Of a DNA stretch of 39,473 nt, positions 6,927 through 15,854 are shown in pieces. Origin of the DNA: an uncultured Verrucomicrobiota bacterium (lineage in GTDB: Bacteria; Verrucomicrobiota; Kiritimatiellia; CAIVKH01); contig CALKUH010000055.1 of NCBI GenBank assembly GCA_937996795.1, forward strand, positions 1 to 39,473, written 5' to 3'. Within the stretch, counting starts at the first letter, position 1; each line of letters begins with the position of its first letter. The notes beneath the pieces were generated by a model that was given only the letters and a program-made list of their open reading frames with translations, did not search any database and had not been told where the DNA came from. A program made the translations under genes and the position numbers.

Positions 6927-8492
6927 CTATCCCACCAGCGTCTCGCCCATGGCGATGGTGACGAGGTCGGACATGTCGCGGAACGAGAACGGCTTCTGGA
7001 GCAGGAAAATCTTCCGCAACTGCAACACGCGTTTCAGGTCGGGATGATCCGCGCCGAAGCCGCTGATCAGGATGACCGGCACCCGGTGGCCCTTTTGCCG
7101 CAGCCACGTGCATAGCTCCACGCCGTCCACATCCGGCATGCTGAAGTCGTAGATCAACAGGTCCGGCGGCTTTGGGGCGGCTTCCAGCTTGCGCTGCAGG
7201 TCCTCGCTACTGGTCGCCTCGCCGACGGTGTGCCCATCGGCGCTCAGGACGCGCTGGCACATTTCGCGGACATTCGGATCGTCGTCCGCGACCCAGATGT
7301 CGCTGGGCGCAAGGCGGCGTTTGACCTTCTTCTCCGCGCGGGAAAGCGGTTCGGAGACGACCGGAAAGAGGATGCGTACGGCGGAGTCGGCGGACTTCGC
7401 GTCTTTGCCGACCTCCGTGACTTCGGCGGAGATCTGCTCCACGCCGTTCTCGCTGTGGTTTTGCGTGACGACCTTGAGCTTCGCGCCCTTGGCGGCCCCT
7501 TCGAGCGCATGGCTGAGCAGGTTGGCGGCCACCGCGTGCAGGGTGCCGGGCGCGACGGGCACCTGGTCGTGCGTGGCCTGCATGTCCAGGGTGATGTGCG
7601 TTGCGTTGGGGTTGTCGGCCTGGAGGAGGGCGAGGGCATTGGTGAGGCGGTCGTGCAGGGAGCAGGACGGGTCCTCCTCGCGCTGCGATCCCGCGATGGC
7701 GAGCAGTTCCTCGGTGAGGCGGCGACCCTTTTGCGCCGCCTCCGAGACACGGTTCAGGGCGGTCATCGCCTCGGCGGGCAGGTCGGTTTTCGCGAGCACG
7801 AGCGAGGAATAGCCGAGGATGACGGACAGCAGGTTGCTGAACTGGTGCGCGGCGCCCTCCGCCACCGCGCCGAGGGAGGCGAGCCCGTCCGCCGGGTCCG
7901 TGCGGATTTGCTGGACGGACACCTGCAGCTGGTTCTCCAGCGCGGCGGCCAGCGCATCGCGCAGCCGCTTGTAGAGCGCGGTGAAGGACGCCAGCGTTTC
8001 GCCGCCGCGCACCGGGATGCCCTGCGCGGCTACTTTCACCGCATCGAGGGAGACGCCGGTGGTGAACGCGATTTCCTTGAGTGTTGCCTCGCGAAACGGT
8101 TCTTCACGGAATTTGCCACTGCGCAGCAGGTGCACATGATGGCCGCGCACTTTCACGGGCAGCACCAGTTCGAGCATGCCGAACGGGCCCCGGTGGAGCT
8201 GGTCTTCGCCCGTCTCCGCGATGCGCTGGAGCAGGTCCACCTCGGCGGCGAGATACAGGTGGCGACCTTCGGCGGATTTCTGCAGGACTTCCTGCACCAG
8301 TCGTTCGGACTCCTCAAAGACGCCGTGCTCGCTCCACGCCTCGCTGACCTGGAGCAACTGGCGCGCCGCCTGCAGATCCAGTCGTTTGAACAGGGGTGGC
8401 GTATCGGGCCGCAACACGGTGTCGGGCAGCTGCAGCGTGCGCAGCAGGCGCCGGTGCTGGTGTTGCAAGTCCTGGAATTGTGCTGTGCTCAT
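6927..8492 (-). CDS. Sensor-kinase-like protein with C-terminal receiver domain, ATPase part degenerate
   Basis: The 521-residue product is cytoplasmic. Residues 35-190 look like a ligand-sensing domain of uncertain type. AEGAAHQFSNLLSVILGY has the form of a HisKA dimerisation motif with His216. The following HATPase region keeps an N-box-like NLLSHALEG but I cannot find the DxGxG and GxGxG loops, so ATP binding is doubtful. Residues from about 400 form a receiver domain: acidic pair in VADDDPN, phospho-acceptor Asp in YDFSMPDVDG, SGFG and LLQKPFS (conserved Lys). I chose ATG 8492; a GTG at 8540 is possible but adds low-complexity sequence. It follows the zinc-ribbon gene by 65 bp on the same strand. 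It probably acts as a phosphorelay or response component rather than a classical autokinase. Confidence 0.8.
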   Translation of the reverse strand: MSTAQFQDLQHQHRRLLRTLQLPDTVLRPDTPPLFKRLDLQAARQLLQVSEAWSEHGVFEESERLVQEVLQKSAEGRHLYLAAEVDLLQRIAETGEDQLHRGPFGMLELVLPVKVRGHHVHLLRSGKFREEPFREATLKEIAFTTGVSLDAVKVAAQGIPVRGGETLASFTALYKRLRDALAAALENQLQVSVQQIRTDPADGLASLGAVAEGAAHQFSNLLSVILGYSSLVLAKTDLPAEAMTALNRVSEAAQKGRRLTEELLAIAGSQREEDPSCSLHDRLTNALALLQADNPNATHITLDMQATHDQVPVAPGTLHAVAANLLSHALEGAAKGAKLKVVTQNHSENGVEQISAEVTEVGKDAKSADSAVRILFPVVSEPLSRAEKKVKRRLAPSDIWVADDDPNVREMCQRVLSADGHTVGEATSSEDLQRKLEAAPKPPDLLIYDFSMPDVDGVELCTWLRQKGHRVPVILISGFGADHPDLKRVLQLRKIFLLQKPFSFRDMSDLVTIAMGETLVG

Positions 8493-8557
8493 GCCTGCCC
8501 GTGCCCCCGGCGCTTCGCGCGCATGCGTCCAATGGTACACGCGATGCGCGCCGGCGT

Positions 8558-9319
8558 TTATGGTTCCGTTTCCTCTGCCTTTTTCATTTCCGCAATGCGC
8601 TGGCTCACCACGTAATCGAGATAGCGCGCCCGGTAGTCGGCGTCGAGCCGTACGCGCGTGCCGCGATCGAGGGTGGCCAGCGGGAGGCGGCGCACATCGT
8701 TCGTGGCCACCTCCAGCGCAAGCTGGCCCTCGGCCATGTCGCGGAAAACACCGCGTTGGATGATGCCGTTGGTCGTTCGCAATTCAACAAGCGCGCCCGG
8801 TTCGAACATCGGCGCGCGCCGATCAAGGTCCGACTCGGCCCGCCCGCGCAATTCGGTTTGCATCGCGTCCCAGTCCACCGCCGGTTTTTCCGGCTCCACG
8901 GGTTCCGCCGCGGGCTCCACCGGCGCCGGTTCAGGCGCCGCCGGCGTCTCCGGCTGCGGCGCGGGTTCCGGGGTTGTGGCGGCCGGGGGCTCGGGGACGG
9001 GCGCCGCCGCCGGTGGCGACGCGGGTTGCGCGGGGGGCGCCGCTTGTTGCACGACGAGCGCTGGCGCGGTGTCGTTTGTGCGTGCGCGAAGGAAGACCAC
9101 CGCCAGCGCGCTCACGATGACCAGCAGCAACCCGCCGATCAGCAGCGGATTCGTGCGGGCGGGCCGGCCCTCGGTCACCCGGCGTTTTGCGCGTACATCG
9201 TATCCGCATTGCACGCAAAGGACCGCCTCGGGATCCAATGTCGCCCCGCAACTGGGGCAGGCGTTCGGGGGCGGCTCCTCATCCTTCTCCTCGTGCTTGA
9301 GGCGCAGTGGGTTGGTCAC
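8558..9319 (-). CDS. Zinc-ribbon membrane protein with Pro/Ala-rich linker
   Basis: The 253-residue product starts at GTG 9319, placed 8 bp after a perfect AAGGAG. An upstream TTG at 9337 is disfavoured. Residues near 20-45 form a zinc ribbon (CPSCG and CVQCG). One transmembrane segment follows at about 60-78 (LLIGGLLLVIVSALAVVFL), then about 85 residues of Pro/Ala/Glu-rich spacer. The C-terminal domain (ALVELRTTNGIIQRGVFRDM, LALEVATNDVRRLPLATLD) has the form of a small Sm-like or SH3-like barrel. This order suggests a cytoplasmic metal ribbon and an extracytoplasmic domain held off the membrane. Function unknown. Probably co-transcribed with the sensor gene that follows. Confidence 0.8.
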   Translation of the reverse strand: MTNPLRLKHEEKDEEPPPNACPSCGATLDPEAVLCVQCGYDVRAKRRVTEGRPARTNPLLIGGLLLVIVSALAVVFLRARTNDTAPALVVQQAAPPAQPASPPAAAPVPEPPAATTPEPAPQPETPAAPEPAPVEPAAEPVEPEKPAVDWDAMQTELRGRAESDLDRRAPMFEPGALVELRTTNGIIQRGVFRDMAEGQLALEVATNDVRRLPLATLDRGTRVRLDADYRARYLDYVVSQRIAEMKKAEETEP

Positions 9320-9405
9320 GGTGCGGGCTCCTTGCAATTCCCGTTCATCATATTCGGGACGCGCCCGCGTAACAAGTTCGCGGTTGCGTGTGGCGTCGCC
9401 GTTCC

Positions 9406-9445
9406 AAACGAAAACGGCCCGGCGCAGAAGCTGCGCCGGGCCGTT
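9406..9445 (-). terminator. Terminator of the PATR/PEP-CTERM gene
   Basis: A perfect 15-bp GC-rich stem (9413-9427 with 9431-9445) with a 3-nt loop. On the minus strand it is followed by TTTTCGTTT. It lies 20 bp beyond the stop of the large surface-protein gene. Confidence 0.9.
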
Positions 9446-9465
9446 GATCCGTCACACGCCTTGGC

Positions 9466-12400
9466 TTACGCCGTGCGCGCGATCAACGCCTTGCGGCGGA
9501 ACGCGAGCAAGCCGGCGGTGGCCAGGCCGAAGTAGAGCAGGGTGTTCGGCTCGGGAACGGCCGACTCGCCGCCGCCACCGCCACCACCAATCGGGCCACC
9601 CAGATAGTTGTAGTTCAGCAGGATGTTGTTGCCCGACTGGCTGACAAACCAGGAGCCGGGCGTGGTGTCGTAGGGATTGCTGAAACCGCCGAGGCTCAGG
9701 GTGAAGTCCGACGCATCGAAACCGCTGATGCCGCCGGAGGCCGAGGCGATGATCCACGAGTAGTTGTTCAGGCCGTTGAAGTCGTGCACATCGCCCGCCG
9801 CATTCGCCAGCGTCAGCGAGGTGATGTCGATGTCGAACTCGTTGCCCGAGGTCGCGGAGATGGTCAGCGTGCCCGTGATGTTGAGCAAGTCCCAGCCCGG
9901 ATCGCTGCCCGCGCCCGCATCCACGTCATTGATTTCCCACAGGTAGGAGCCGCCGCCCGCCCAGGTCGTATTGCCGGCGTTGATCGTGCCGGGGCTGTTG
10001 CCGGGGGAGAGAACGGAGCCGGACCCGATCACGAGCGCGCCGACCGAGCCATCGCCCGTCAGCGTGCCGCCGGACATGTTGACGCTGGAGGACAGGCTGC
10101 CCTGCACATCGACCGTGCCGGCGTTGACGTTGAGCGTGCCGCTGAACGGCGAGGCGCCGACGATTTCCAGCGTGCCCGAACCCGTCTTGGTGAAGGTGCC
10201 GGAACCGCTGACGTTGCGGAGCGTGTCCACCGTGAACACGTTGGCGCCCGTCACCTCAATCGTGCCCACCTGGCCGTTCGCGACGCGCAGGTCCAGCGTG
10301 GAGGTGCCTGCGTTCGCGTTCACTTGCAGCGTACCCGAACTGTTGAAGTTGACCTTGTCGCTGTTGACGAAGGCGGTGTTGCCGAGCGCGTTGGCGTGGT
10401 TCAGCGCGACCGTGCCGCCCGCGATGTTCAGCATGTAGGAGCTGCCGGTGTTGTCGCCGGAGATCGTCAGCGTGCCGCTGCCGCTCTTGTTGATCTGCGC
10501 CGCGCCCGTGCTCGCGGAGATCGCCCCGCTGATCGTCGTGTTGCCGGACCCGGTGACGCCGAGGTCGCGATCCGAACCCATCGAAATGGCCGTTGCGCCG
10601 GAGAGGGTGACCGAGCCACCCGTCGCGTTGATCGTCAACTCATCGCTGCCGGTTTCCGTGAGGGCGAGGCTGACGGTATGCGCGATGTTCAGCGAGCCGC
10701 CCGATGCGTTGATCGTGGCCGCTCGATCCACCGTCATGGAGCCACCCGACATCGTGTGACTGCCCGCAGTAACGTTGATGGTGCGCGCCCCGGAGCCGGC
10801 CGACACGTTGACCTGCATGCTGCCCAGCGTCGAACCGCTGCCGGACAGCTCCAGGGTGGCGGCGTCGGAGTTGGCGCCGTTACCAAGGTAGATGAAGCTG
10901 CTGCCGCTCAAGTCGCCCGCCACGTTGAGCGTGCCGCCGTCGATTTCCGTGTTGCCGGAATAGGTGTTATTGCCCGAGAGGGTGACCGTGCCGCTACCGG
11001 TTTTCACAATCTTCTCCGAACTCACGTCCGCGTCCTGCGAAATCGTTCCGGAGAATATCGTGTTTTCGCCGCTGCCCGCGGAGAAGGTCACGTTGTCGTC
11101 CAGCAGGATGTCGCCCGAGAAGGTCACCGTGCCGCCGGACGCGTTGTCGATGGTCTTGGCGCCCGAACTGCCGTCGCGGACGGTGATGTCGGTCACCATA
11201 TTGACACCCGCAGAGCTTATATCGATGGTGGCCGCGTCGCCGCCGGATGTTTCGCCCAAGTAGATCATGGTCGAGCCGCCGGCATTGGCGTGGTTGAACC
11301 CGACGATGCCGCCGACCACAAACCAGTGGCTCGCCATGGCCGCGTTGTTTCCCGTCACGCTGATCGTGTTGGCGCCCTTCTTGACGATGCTGCCACCGGA
11401 CGAACCCGATATCGTGCCCGCCCACACGCCCGCCGCCTGATTCTCCACGATCAGTTGCGCCGTGCCGAGCGAAAGCGAGCTGCCCGAGGCAAGGCCGAGA
11501 CTGTTGATCGTCTCGCTGAAGCTGTTGAGATCCCACGCGCCGCCATTCTGGATCGAAACATTTCCGCTGTCCGAAATCTGATGCGTCACGAGATTGCGCA
11601 TCGTGCCGCCGCTTTCAATGGTCACGCCGCCGCTGTTGATCGCGTTGACACCGGTGCTCTTGCTGAGTTCCAGGGTGCCTTCCTGGATCGTCCACCCCGT
11701 CATGCCCGAGTTAGCCCCGCTGCCGGAGAGGCGGACCGTGCCCGCCGCATTGACCGCGACGCCAAACGTGCCGGCACCCGCGCCGTCCGAAATCGCGCCG
11801 GAGAACGCCATCGTGCCACCCGCCGCGGCGGACAGCGTCACGTTGTCGTCCAGCGCGACCGTGCCGCTGAAGGTGTTGATGCCCGACGTGTTCAGACCGC
11901 CGAGCGTCTTCGTGCCGGACGAGCCGTTGCGGATCACGATCGTCGTGTCCTCCGTCGTGCCGCCGTCCGCATCGCTGATGTAGTAGCCGGCCGTATTGCC
12001 GCCCGAGGTGGCGCCCACGCGCACGATTGTGCCGCCCAAGCTGCCGCCCGCGCCAATGCGCACAGAGCCTGCGTTGATGATCGTGTCGCCCGTGTACGTG
12101 GAGGCCGCCGTGAACTCCACGATGCTGTTTTGCTGGACCGTCAATCCGCCGCCCTGCTGCAGGTTCTTGGCAATGGTCAGGGTGTGGCCGTTGTTGCCGT
12201 ACACGTCGATATTGTTGCCATTGTTGAAGATGCTGCCGCCGCCGCCCAGCGTTAGTGACCCATTTACCGGATTGAATTCGTACGTACCCCCGGAGACGGA
12301 GAAGTTGGCTATGCTGAACGTCTGCAATACCGAGCTGTTGTTCTCAATTTTTCCGCCGTTGCTCGTGTCGAAGAAATCGATCGAGTTGCCCGTGATCGTG

Positions 12401-12660
12401 AACGAGCCCGCGCCCGACGCGAAGTAGATCGCGCGAAAATCGTCCCACGATGTGTAGTTGTTGAACGGCGTGAGGCGCGTGTTGCCCGCGAAGGTGAGAT
12501 CGACCGAGGTGCCCACAGGTGGCGGGTTGTTGTCATTCCAGTTGCCGCCGGTGCCCCAGTTGTTGTCGCCGCCGCCACCATCCCAGGTTGTGCCGGCGAA
12601 GGTTGTGCTGCTGATAATGGCCGCGGCCACAAGCGCGCTGCCCACACGAAGAATTTTCAT
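9466..12660 (-). CDS. PATR-repeat surface protein with PEP-CTERM sorting signal
   Basis: A secreted protein of 1064 residues. It has a signal peptide (residues 1-24, ALVAAAIISSTTFAG) and then TWDGGGGDNNWGTGGNWND, the usual opening of passenger-type beta-helix proteins. More than ten imperfect repeats follow, of the form GxGTLTLSGxNTYSGxTxIxGGTL (autotransporter-associated beta-strand repeats, PATR). The C-terminus is a PEP-CTERM signal: VPEPNTLLYFGLATAGLLAF, then RRK. There is no outer-membrane barrel domain. By family knowledge the tail is recognised by an exosortase, so the protein is probably sorted by that route rather than self-transported. ATG 12660 gives the clean signal peptide; an ATG 9 bp earlier is possible. 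It is rich in Ser, Gly, Thr and Asn, consistent with glycosylation. Single-gene unit with its own terminator. Confidence 0.92.
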   Translation of the reverse strand: MKILRVGSALVAAAIISSTTFAGTTWDGGGGDNNWGTGGNWNDNNPPPVGTSVDLTFAGNTRLTPFNNYTSWDDFRAIYFASGAGSFTITGNSIDFFDTSNGGKIENNSSVLQTFSIANFSVSGGTYEFNPVNGSLTLGGGGSIFNNGNNIDVYGNNGHTLTIAKNLQQGGGLTVQQNSIVEFTAASTYTGDTIINAGSVRIGAGGSLGGTIVRVGATSGGNTAGYYISDADGGTTEDTTIVIRNGSSGTKTLGGLNTSGINTFSGTVALDDNVTLSAAAGGTMAFSGAISDGAGAGTFGVAVNAAGTVRLSGSGANSGMTGWTIQEGTLELSKSTGVNAINSGGVTIESGGTMRNLVTHQISDSGNVSIQNGGAWDLNSFSETINSLGLASGSSLSLGTAQLIVENQAAGVWAGTISGSSGGSIVKKGANTISVTGNNAAMASHWFVVGGIVGFNHANAGGSTMIYLGETSGGDAATIDISSAGVNMVTDITVRDGSSGAKTIDNASGGTVTFSGDILLDDNVTFSAGSGENTIFSGTISQDADVSSEKIVKTGSGTVTLSGNNTYSGNTEIDGGTLNVAGDLSGSSFIYLGNGANSDAATLELSGSGSTLGSMQVNVSAGSGARTINVTAGSHTMSGGSMTVDRAATINASGGSLNIAHTVSLALTETGSDELTINATGGSVTLSGATAISMGSDRDLGVTGSGNTTISGAISASTGAAQINKSGSGTLTISGDNTGSSYMLNIAGGTVALNHANALGNTAFVNSDKVNFNSSGTLQVNANAGTSTLDLRVANGQVGTIEVTGANVFTVDTLRNVSGSGTFTKTGSGTLEIVGASPFSGTLNVNAGTVDVQGSLSSSVNMSGGTLTGDGSVGALVIGSGSVLSPGNSPGTINAGNTTWAGGGSYLWEINDVDAGAGSDPGWDLLNITGTLTISATSGNEFDIDITSLTLANAAGDVHDFNGLNNYSWIIASASGGISGFDASDFTLSLGGFSNPYDTTPGSWFVSQSGNNILLNYNYLGGPIGGGGGGGESAVPEPNTLLYFGLATAGLLAFRRKALIARTA

Positions 12661-13000
12661 GTGCCCCATACGTCCCCCCAAGCCCGGTGGGTTGCTGCTT
12701 GATATTTCCCACCTCAAACGGAGTAAAACACTACACTGACATCCGCCTAACGCAAGTGGAAAATTAAGTGAAAATGCATTTCGTATCTGTCTTCGCCGAC
12801 GCCGCGATGCTCGCGCGTAATCCGGAATCCCCGCACGGAAGGACCGTATTCTGCTGTACTAACCCGTCAAAGGGTTGACGACGCGGTTGCGCCGGCGCCA
12901 GGACTTACGGGGTGACTTAATTTAAGCTGACCGAAGCAAAGTGGACTGGCCTGTTTTGGGTAAAACATTTTACCTTGTTCGCGGGGTTCGTTTGCAACTT
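12661..13000. other. Intergenic region, no gene seen
   Basis: 340 bp with no credible coding frame. It contains a TTGACG/CGTCAA hairpin at 12865-12880, an AT-rich palindrome CTTAATTTAAG near 12916-12926 and a 7-bp inverted repeat GGTAAAA/TTTTACC at 12959-12974. None is followed by a convincing T tract. The 12728-12755 part may be the promoter of the surface-protein gene. Confidence 0.6.
12728..12755 (-). promoter_or_regulatory. Possible promoter of the PATR/PEP-CTERM gene
   Basis: On the minus strand TTGCGT (12755-12750) and TAGTGT (12733-12728) are 16 bp apart, 68 bp before the start codon. Both boxes are imperfect. Confidence 0.3.
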
Positions 13001-13798
13001 TCAGCGGATCAAATAGATCGGCATCGGCTCGTGGGCGAGCAGGGCGTCGGTCTGGGCGGCGCCGATGCGCTCGGTGAGCAGGGTTCGGGTCTGCTCGAAC
13101 ACCTCCCGGCGGCCTTGCGCCCGGTTCAGCCGGGCGAGGGCGGCGAGGACGAAGGGGTGGCCGGGTTGCAGCTGGAGGGCGCGTTGAAGCGATTGGCCGG
13201 CGAGGCCGGGCTGGCCGGCGCGCAGTTGCATGACCCCCTGGTTGTACCAGCCGCGCAGGTGCGTGGGCTGCTGGGTGGTGAATTCGCGCATCAGCGCGGC
13301 GGCTTCCGCATGGCGGCCCAGATGGTAGTAGGCGGCGGCGAGGTTGAACTGCACGCGCGGGGTCTTCGGCTCCTTCGCGAAGAGGGCTTCGTAGACGCGC
13401 AGCCCGTTCGTGTGGTCGCCGCTGGCGAGCAGGGCGAAGCCGAATTCCTCCACGCGCCGCGTGTCGGCGGGTCGCAGGCGGGCGGCCCGCCAGTACCACG
13501 AGGCGGCCTCGTCGAGCCGGTTCGCGGCGAGCAGCGTCTGGCCCAGCCGCGCGAGGATCATGGGGTCGGTGGGCCGCTGCGCCGCCGCGAGGCGGGCTTC
13601 CGCTATGCGTGCCTCGCGTGTGGGCGGCAGGCTTTTCCCGGCCAGCGCGCGCGCCACTTCCGACGTTGCCTTGAGCGCGCGGAAATCGAGGAAGCCGTCG
13701 GCCGTTTCCGGGAGCTGGTCGGTGTCGGGCACCAGCACGCCCGCGCGCGCGGTGGCGAGCGCGAGACCCGCGAATGCAATGAGCAGCAGGCGTTTCAT
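13001..13798 (-). CDS. Exported TPR protein
   Basis: The 265-residue product has a signal peptide (MKRLLLIAFAGLALATARAG). Several tetratricopeptide-type helix pairs follow from about residue 75: ARLGQTLLAANRLDEAASWYWRAARLRP, ALLASGDHTNGLRVYEALFAKEP, NLAAAYYHLGRHAEAAALMREF, YNQGVMQLRAGQPGLAGQSLQRALQLQP. TPR proteins act as binding scaffolds. The start overlaps the stop of the upstream gene by 4 bp (ATGA), so the pair is translationally coupled and probably works together in the periplasm. No catalytic domain is visible. Confidence 0.85.
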   Translation of the reverse strand: MKRLLLIAFAGLALATARAGVLVPDTDQLPETADGFLDFRALKATSEVARALAGKSLPPTREARIAEARLAAAQRPTDPMILARLGQTLLAANRLDEAASWYWRAARLRPADTRRVEEFGFALLASGDHTNGLRVYEALFAKEPKTPRVQFNLAAAYYHLGRHAEAAALMREFTTQQPTHLRGWYNQGVMQLRAGQPGLAGQSLQRALQLQPGHPFVLAALARLNRAQGRREVFEQTRTLLTERIGAAQTDALLAHEPMPIYLIR

Positions 13799-14805
13799 GG
13801 CGCTTGCTCCTGAAGTTCGCGCGCGTGCGCCGCGAAGGGCGGCTCGCGGAGCAGCGCGGCGGCGGTGTCGGCGTCGATCCGCTGCGCGAGCTCCTTCCAG
13901 TACGACCGCGCCATGTCGGGGCGCTGCTGGCGCAGCGCGACGCGCGCGGAGGCGAGCCACGCCTCGGGCACGGACGGTTGCTTGAGCCGCCACCGCGCGG
14001 CGAGCGCCGATGCGCGCTCCAGCCGATCCGCGGCCTCCGCCAGGCGGATGGCGTTGCCCATGAGATACGTGTCGTCTTCGCGCCCCTCCAAAAACGGACT
14101 CAGCGCGTCGTGGGCGGGGCCCGGCAATTGCGCGGACTCGAGCGCCGCGGCGAGGTTGTTGGCCGCCAGGCGATTGCCGGGGAACAGTTCCATGTAGGCC
14201 AGCCACCGCATCGCGTGGATCGCGTGTTCGCCCCCGAGCCGTGCGAATGTGCACAGGTTTTCATGCAGGTTCGGGTCGCGCGGGAACTGCGTCAACAGGC
14301 GGCGCACCTCGATCTCCGCGAATAAAAAGTTGTTGGTCTGCGCCGCCGCGAGCATCGCGTCGAGCCCCGCCTTGTAGGCGGCGTGCGCCGCGGGTTCGTT
14401 GGTCCCCGGCGCCGCGGCGCCCTGCCGGATGACCGCATGGGCGCGCGCCACGGCGTCGGTCCACAGGGGACGTCCGGGATCGAGCAGGCGCCCGTACAGC
14501 GCGGCGCCGAGCGCGGGAACCGATTCGCCGGTGGACGCGTAGTAATGGACGAGTTGCTCGACGGCCTCAACGCCGCGCGGCTCGACGCGCAGCGCGTCGC
14601 GGAAAAACGCCTCCTCCAGCGCGCCCGTGCCCGCGACGCGCTCGCCGCGATGCACGAGGTGATCCTGCCAGATGGCGTCGATCCATCCGGCGGTGAACGG
14701 CTCGGGCGCGGCGCGCGCCCCCGGCGCCAGCATCCCCGCAAGGATGCAGACCGCCGCCGCGACGCGGGTGCGCACGAAGAGATTACGTGCCTGCGCAGGT
14801 GCCAT
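13795..14805 (-). CDS. Exported TPR-like helical-repeat protein
   Basis: 336 residues starting at ATG 14805. The N-terminus (RTRVAAAVCILAGMLAPGARAA) is a signal peptide cleaved near residue 32. The rest is helix-hairpin sequence of TPR type, for example EAFFRDALRVEPRGVEAVEQ, FAEIEVRRLLTQFPRDPNLH, NRLAANNLAAALESAQLPGP and AWLASARVALRQQRPDMARS, less regular than in the coupled downstream gene. It is divergent from the SurA-like gene over an 88-bp spacer. The two TPR proteins and the chaperone-like protein could serve one envelope process; that is inference from position only. Confidence 0.82.
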   Translation of the reverse strand: MAPAQARNLFVRTRVAAAVCILAGMLAPGARAAPEPFTAGWIDAIWQDHLVHRGERVAGTGALEEAFFRDALRVEPRGVEAVEQLVHYYASTGESVPALGAALYGRLLDPGRPLWTDAVARAHAVIRQGAAAPGTNEPAAHAAYKAGLDAMLAAAQTNNFLFAEIEVRRLLTQFPRDPNLHENLCTFARLGGEHAIHAMRWLAYMELFPGNRLAANNLAAALESAQLPGPAHDALSPFLEGREDDTYLMGNAIRLAEAADRLERASALAARWRLKQPSVPEAWLASARVALRQQRPDMARSYWKELAQRIDADTAAALLREPPFAAHARELQEQAP

Positions 14806-14893
14806 GCGCGGGATGCTTGACCTGTGAAGGCGTCTTGTCAAGATGACGTTGAACGCCGGGGTGGGACCGGCGCACAGGCAAGGAGCGTGGAAA
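14806..14893. promoter_or_regulatory. Divergent promoter region of the TPR pair and the SurA-like gene
   Basis: This 88-bp spacer holds a perfect TTGACA on the minus strand (14841-14836) with a weak -10 (AAGCAT) 17 bp on. On the plus strand TTGACC (14817-14822) and an AAGGAG ribosome binding site before ATG 14894 are visible. The -10 boxes are poor on both strands. Confidence 0.35.
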
Positions 14894-15676
14894 ATGCGGG
14901 CAATTCGGGCAATCGTGTGCGGCGGCGTGCTGGTTATTGCGGGCGCTGGTGTGTCCAGCGCGCTGACGAACCAGGTGGATTTCTGGGCGGCCACCGAGGT
15001 CGTTATGGGCCAGATCGGCCCGACGACGATGGAGCAGATCAAGCAGTCGCCCGAGCTAATGGACCAGTACAAGACCGTGTTGCTGGAGCAGGCGCTGGCG
15101 CAGGAGGCGGTCAAGCGCGGCCTCACCGAGCGTCTCGATGTCCAGCGCGCGCTCAACATCGCGCGCCGCTCCGCGCTGGTGCGCGCCCTTCGGGATGACC
15201 TGATCCGCCAGCTGCCGGAACCGACCGAAAACGAGATCCGCAGCGTGTACAGCAAGGACAAGATCCGCTGGACCGTGCCTGCGGCCTACCAACTCGATGT
15301 CTTCAGCCTGGCCGCGTCCGACACCAAGGCGCATGACGCCGCGATGAAGCTCGCCACGGGCCGCCCCGTGCCCGACGAGGACCTCGCGAAACTGGTCAAC
15401 GTGCAAACGCAGGTCCTGATGCAGTCCGGCGCGTGGCTGACCTCCAACAATATGAACACGTCGATCTGGCGCGGGCTCACGCTGATGAAGGAGAAGGAGC
15501 TGCGCCTCTTTCCCGACGGCCCGCAAACCCTCGTCGTCCGCCGCGGCCCGTTCCGCGAGCCGAAGCTCCTGACCGTGCAGGAGGCGACGCCGTTCGTGCG
15601 CAACGAACTCATCCGCGACCGCTCGGAACAGGCGTGGTCCAACTACCTCCGCCAGGTCCGCGAGAAGATCGACTAG
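14894..15676 (+). CDS. SurA/PpiC-like periplasmic chaperone or peptidyl-prolyl isomerase homologue
   Basis: The 260-residue product starts at ATG 14894, with AAGGAG 10 bp upstream. It has a signal peptide (residues 1-22). The segment YKTVLLEQALAQEAVKRGLTERLDVQRALNIARRSALVRALRDDLIRQL, followed by PTENEIRSVY, is the classical SurA-like N-terminal helical pattern that precedes a parvulin domain. The remaining 130 residues sit where a PpiC parvulin domain belongs, but its usual signatures (HIL, GGDLG) are not clear, so isomerase activity is uncertain. The protein may be a pure chaperone. It is divergent from the TPR pair. Confidence 0.75.
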   Translation: MRAIRAIVCGGVLVIAGAGVSSALTNQVDFWAATEVVMGQIGPTTMEQIKQSPELMDQYKTVLLEQALAQEAVKRGLTERLDVQRALNIARRSALVRALRDDLIRQLPEPTENEIRSVYSKDKIRWTVPAAYQLDVFSLAASDTKAHDAAMKLATGRPVPDEDLAKLVNVQTQVLMQSGAWLTSNNMNTSIWRGLTLMKEKELRLFPDGPQTLVVRRGPFREPKLLTVQEATPFVRNELIRDRSEQAWSNYLRQVREKID

Positions 15677-15756
15677 CGCGGTTCTGGGAAGTTCCGTCCG
15701 AAACGTCCCCCGTAAAGCCGCTTCTACGGATCAGAACAAAACTCAAGAAAACCACT

Positions 15757-15821
15757 TGTAGCCGCGACCGCTGGTCGCGGTCCTCGCGGGGTTCGTCCGC
15801 GATCAACGATCGCGGCTACAG
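15757..15821 (+). repeat. Inverted-repeat intergenic element
   Basis: TGTAGCCGCGACCGCTGG opens the element and GATCGCGGCTACA closes it, with an internal hairpin around GCGACCGCTGGTCGC. It lies between the converging SurA-like and glyS genes and could fold into a large stem in RNA from either strand. Confidence 0.75.
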
Positions 15822-15854
15822 GTTTGGGCAACTTGCTCCAGTGCGGCGGGCTGC

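Noticed and set aside
9784..12255. Long plus-strand frame of over 800 codons opposite the surface-protein gene
   Set aside because: It is Arg/Ala/His-rich, antisense to a clear PATR/PEP-CTERM protein with signal peptide, repeats and terminator. A third-position GC artefact.
12959..12974. Terminator of the TPR operon
   Set aside because: The stem is AT-rich, 7 bp with a 2-nt loop, and no T tract follows on the minus strand.
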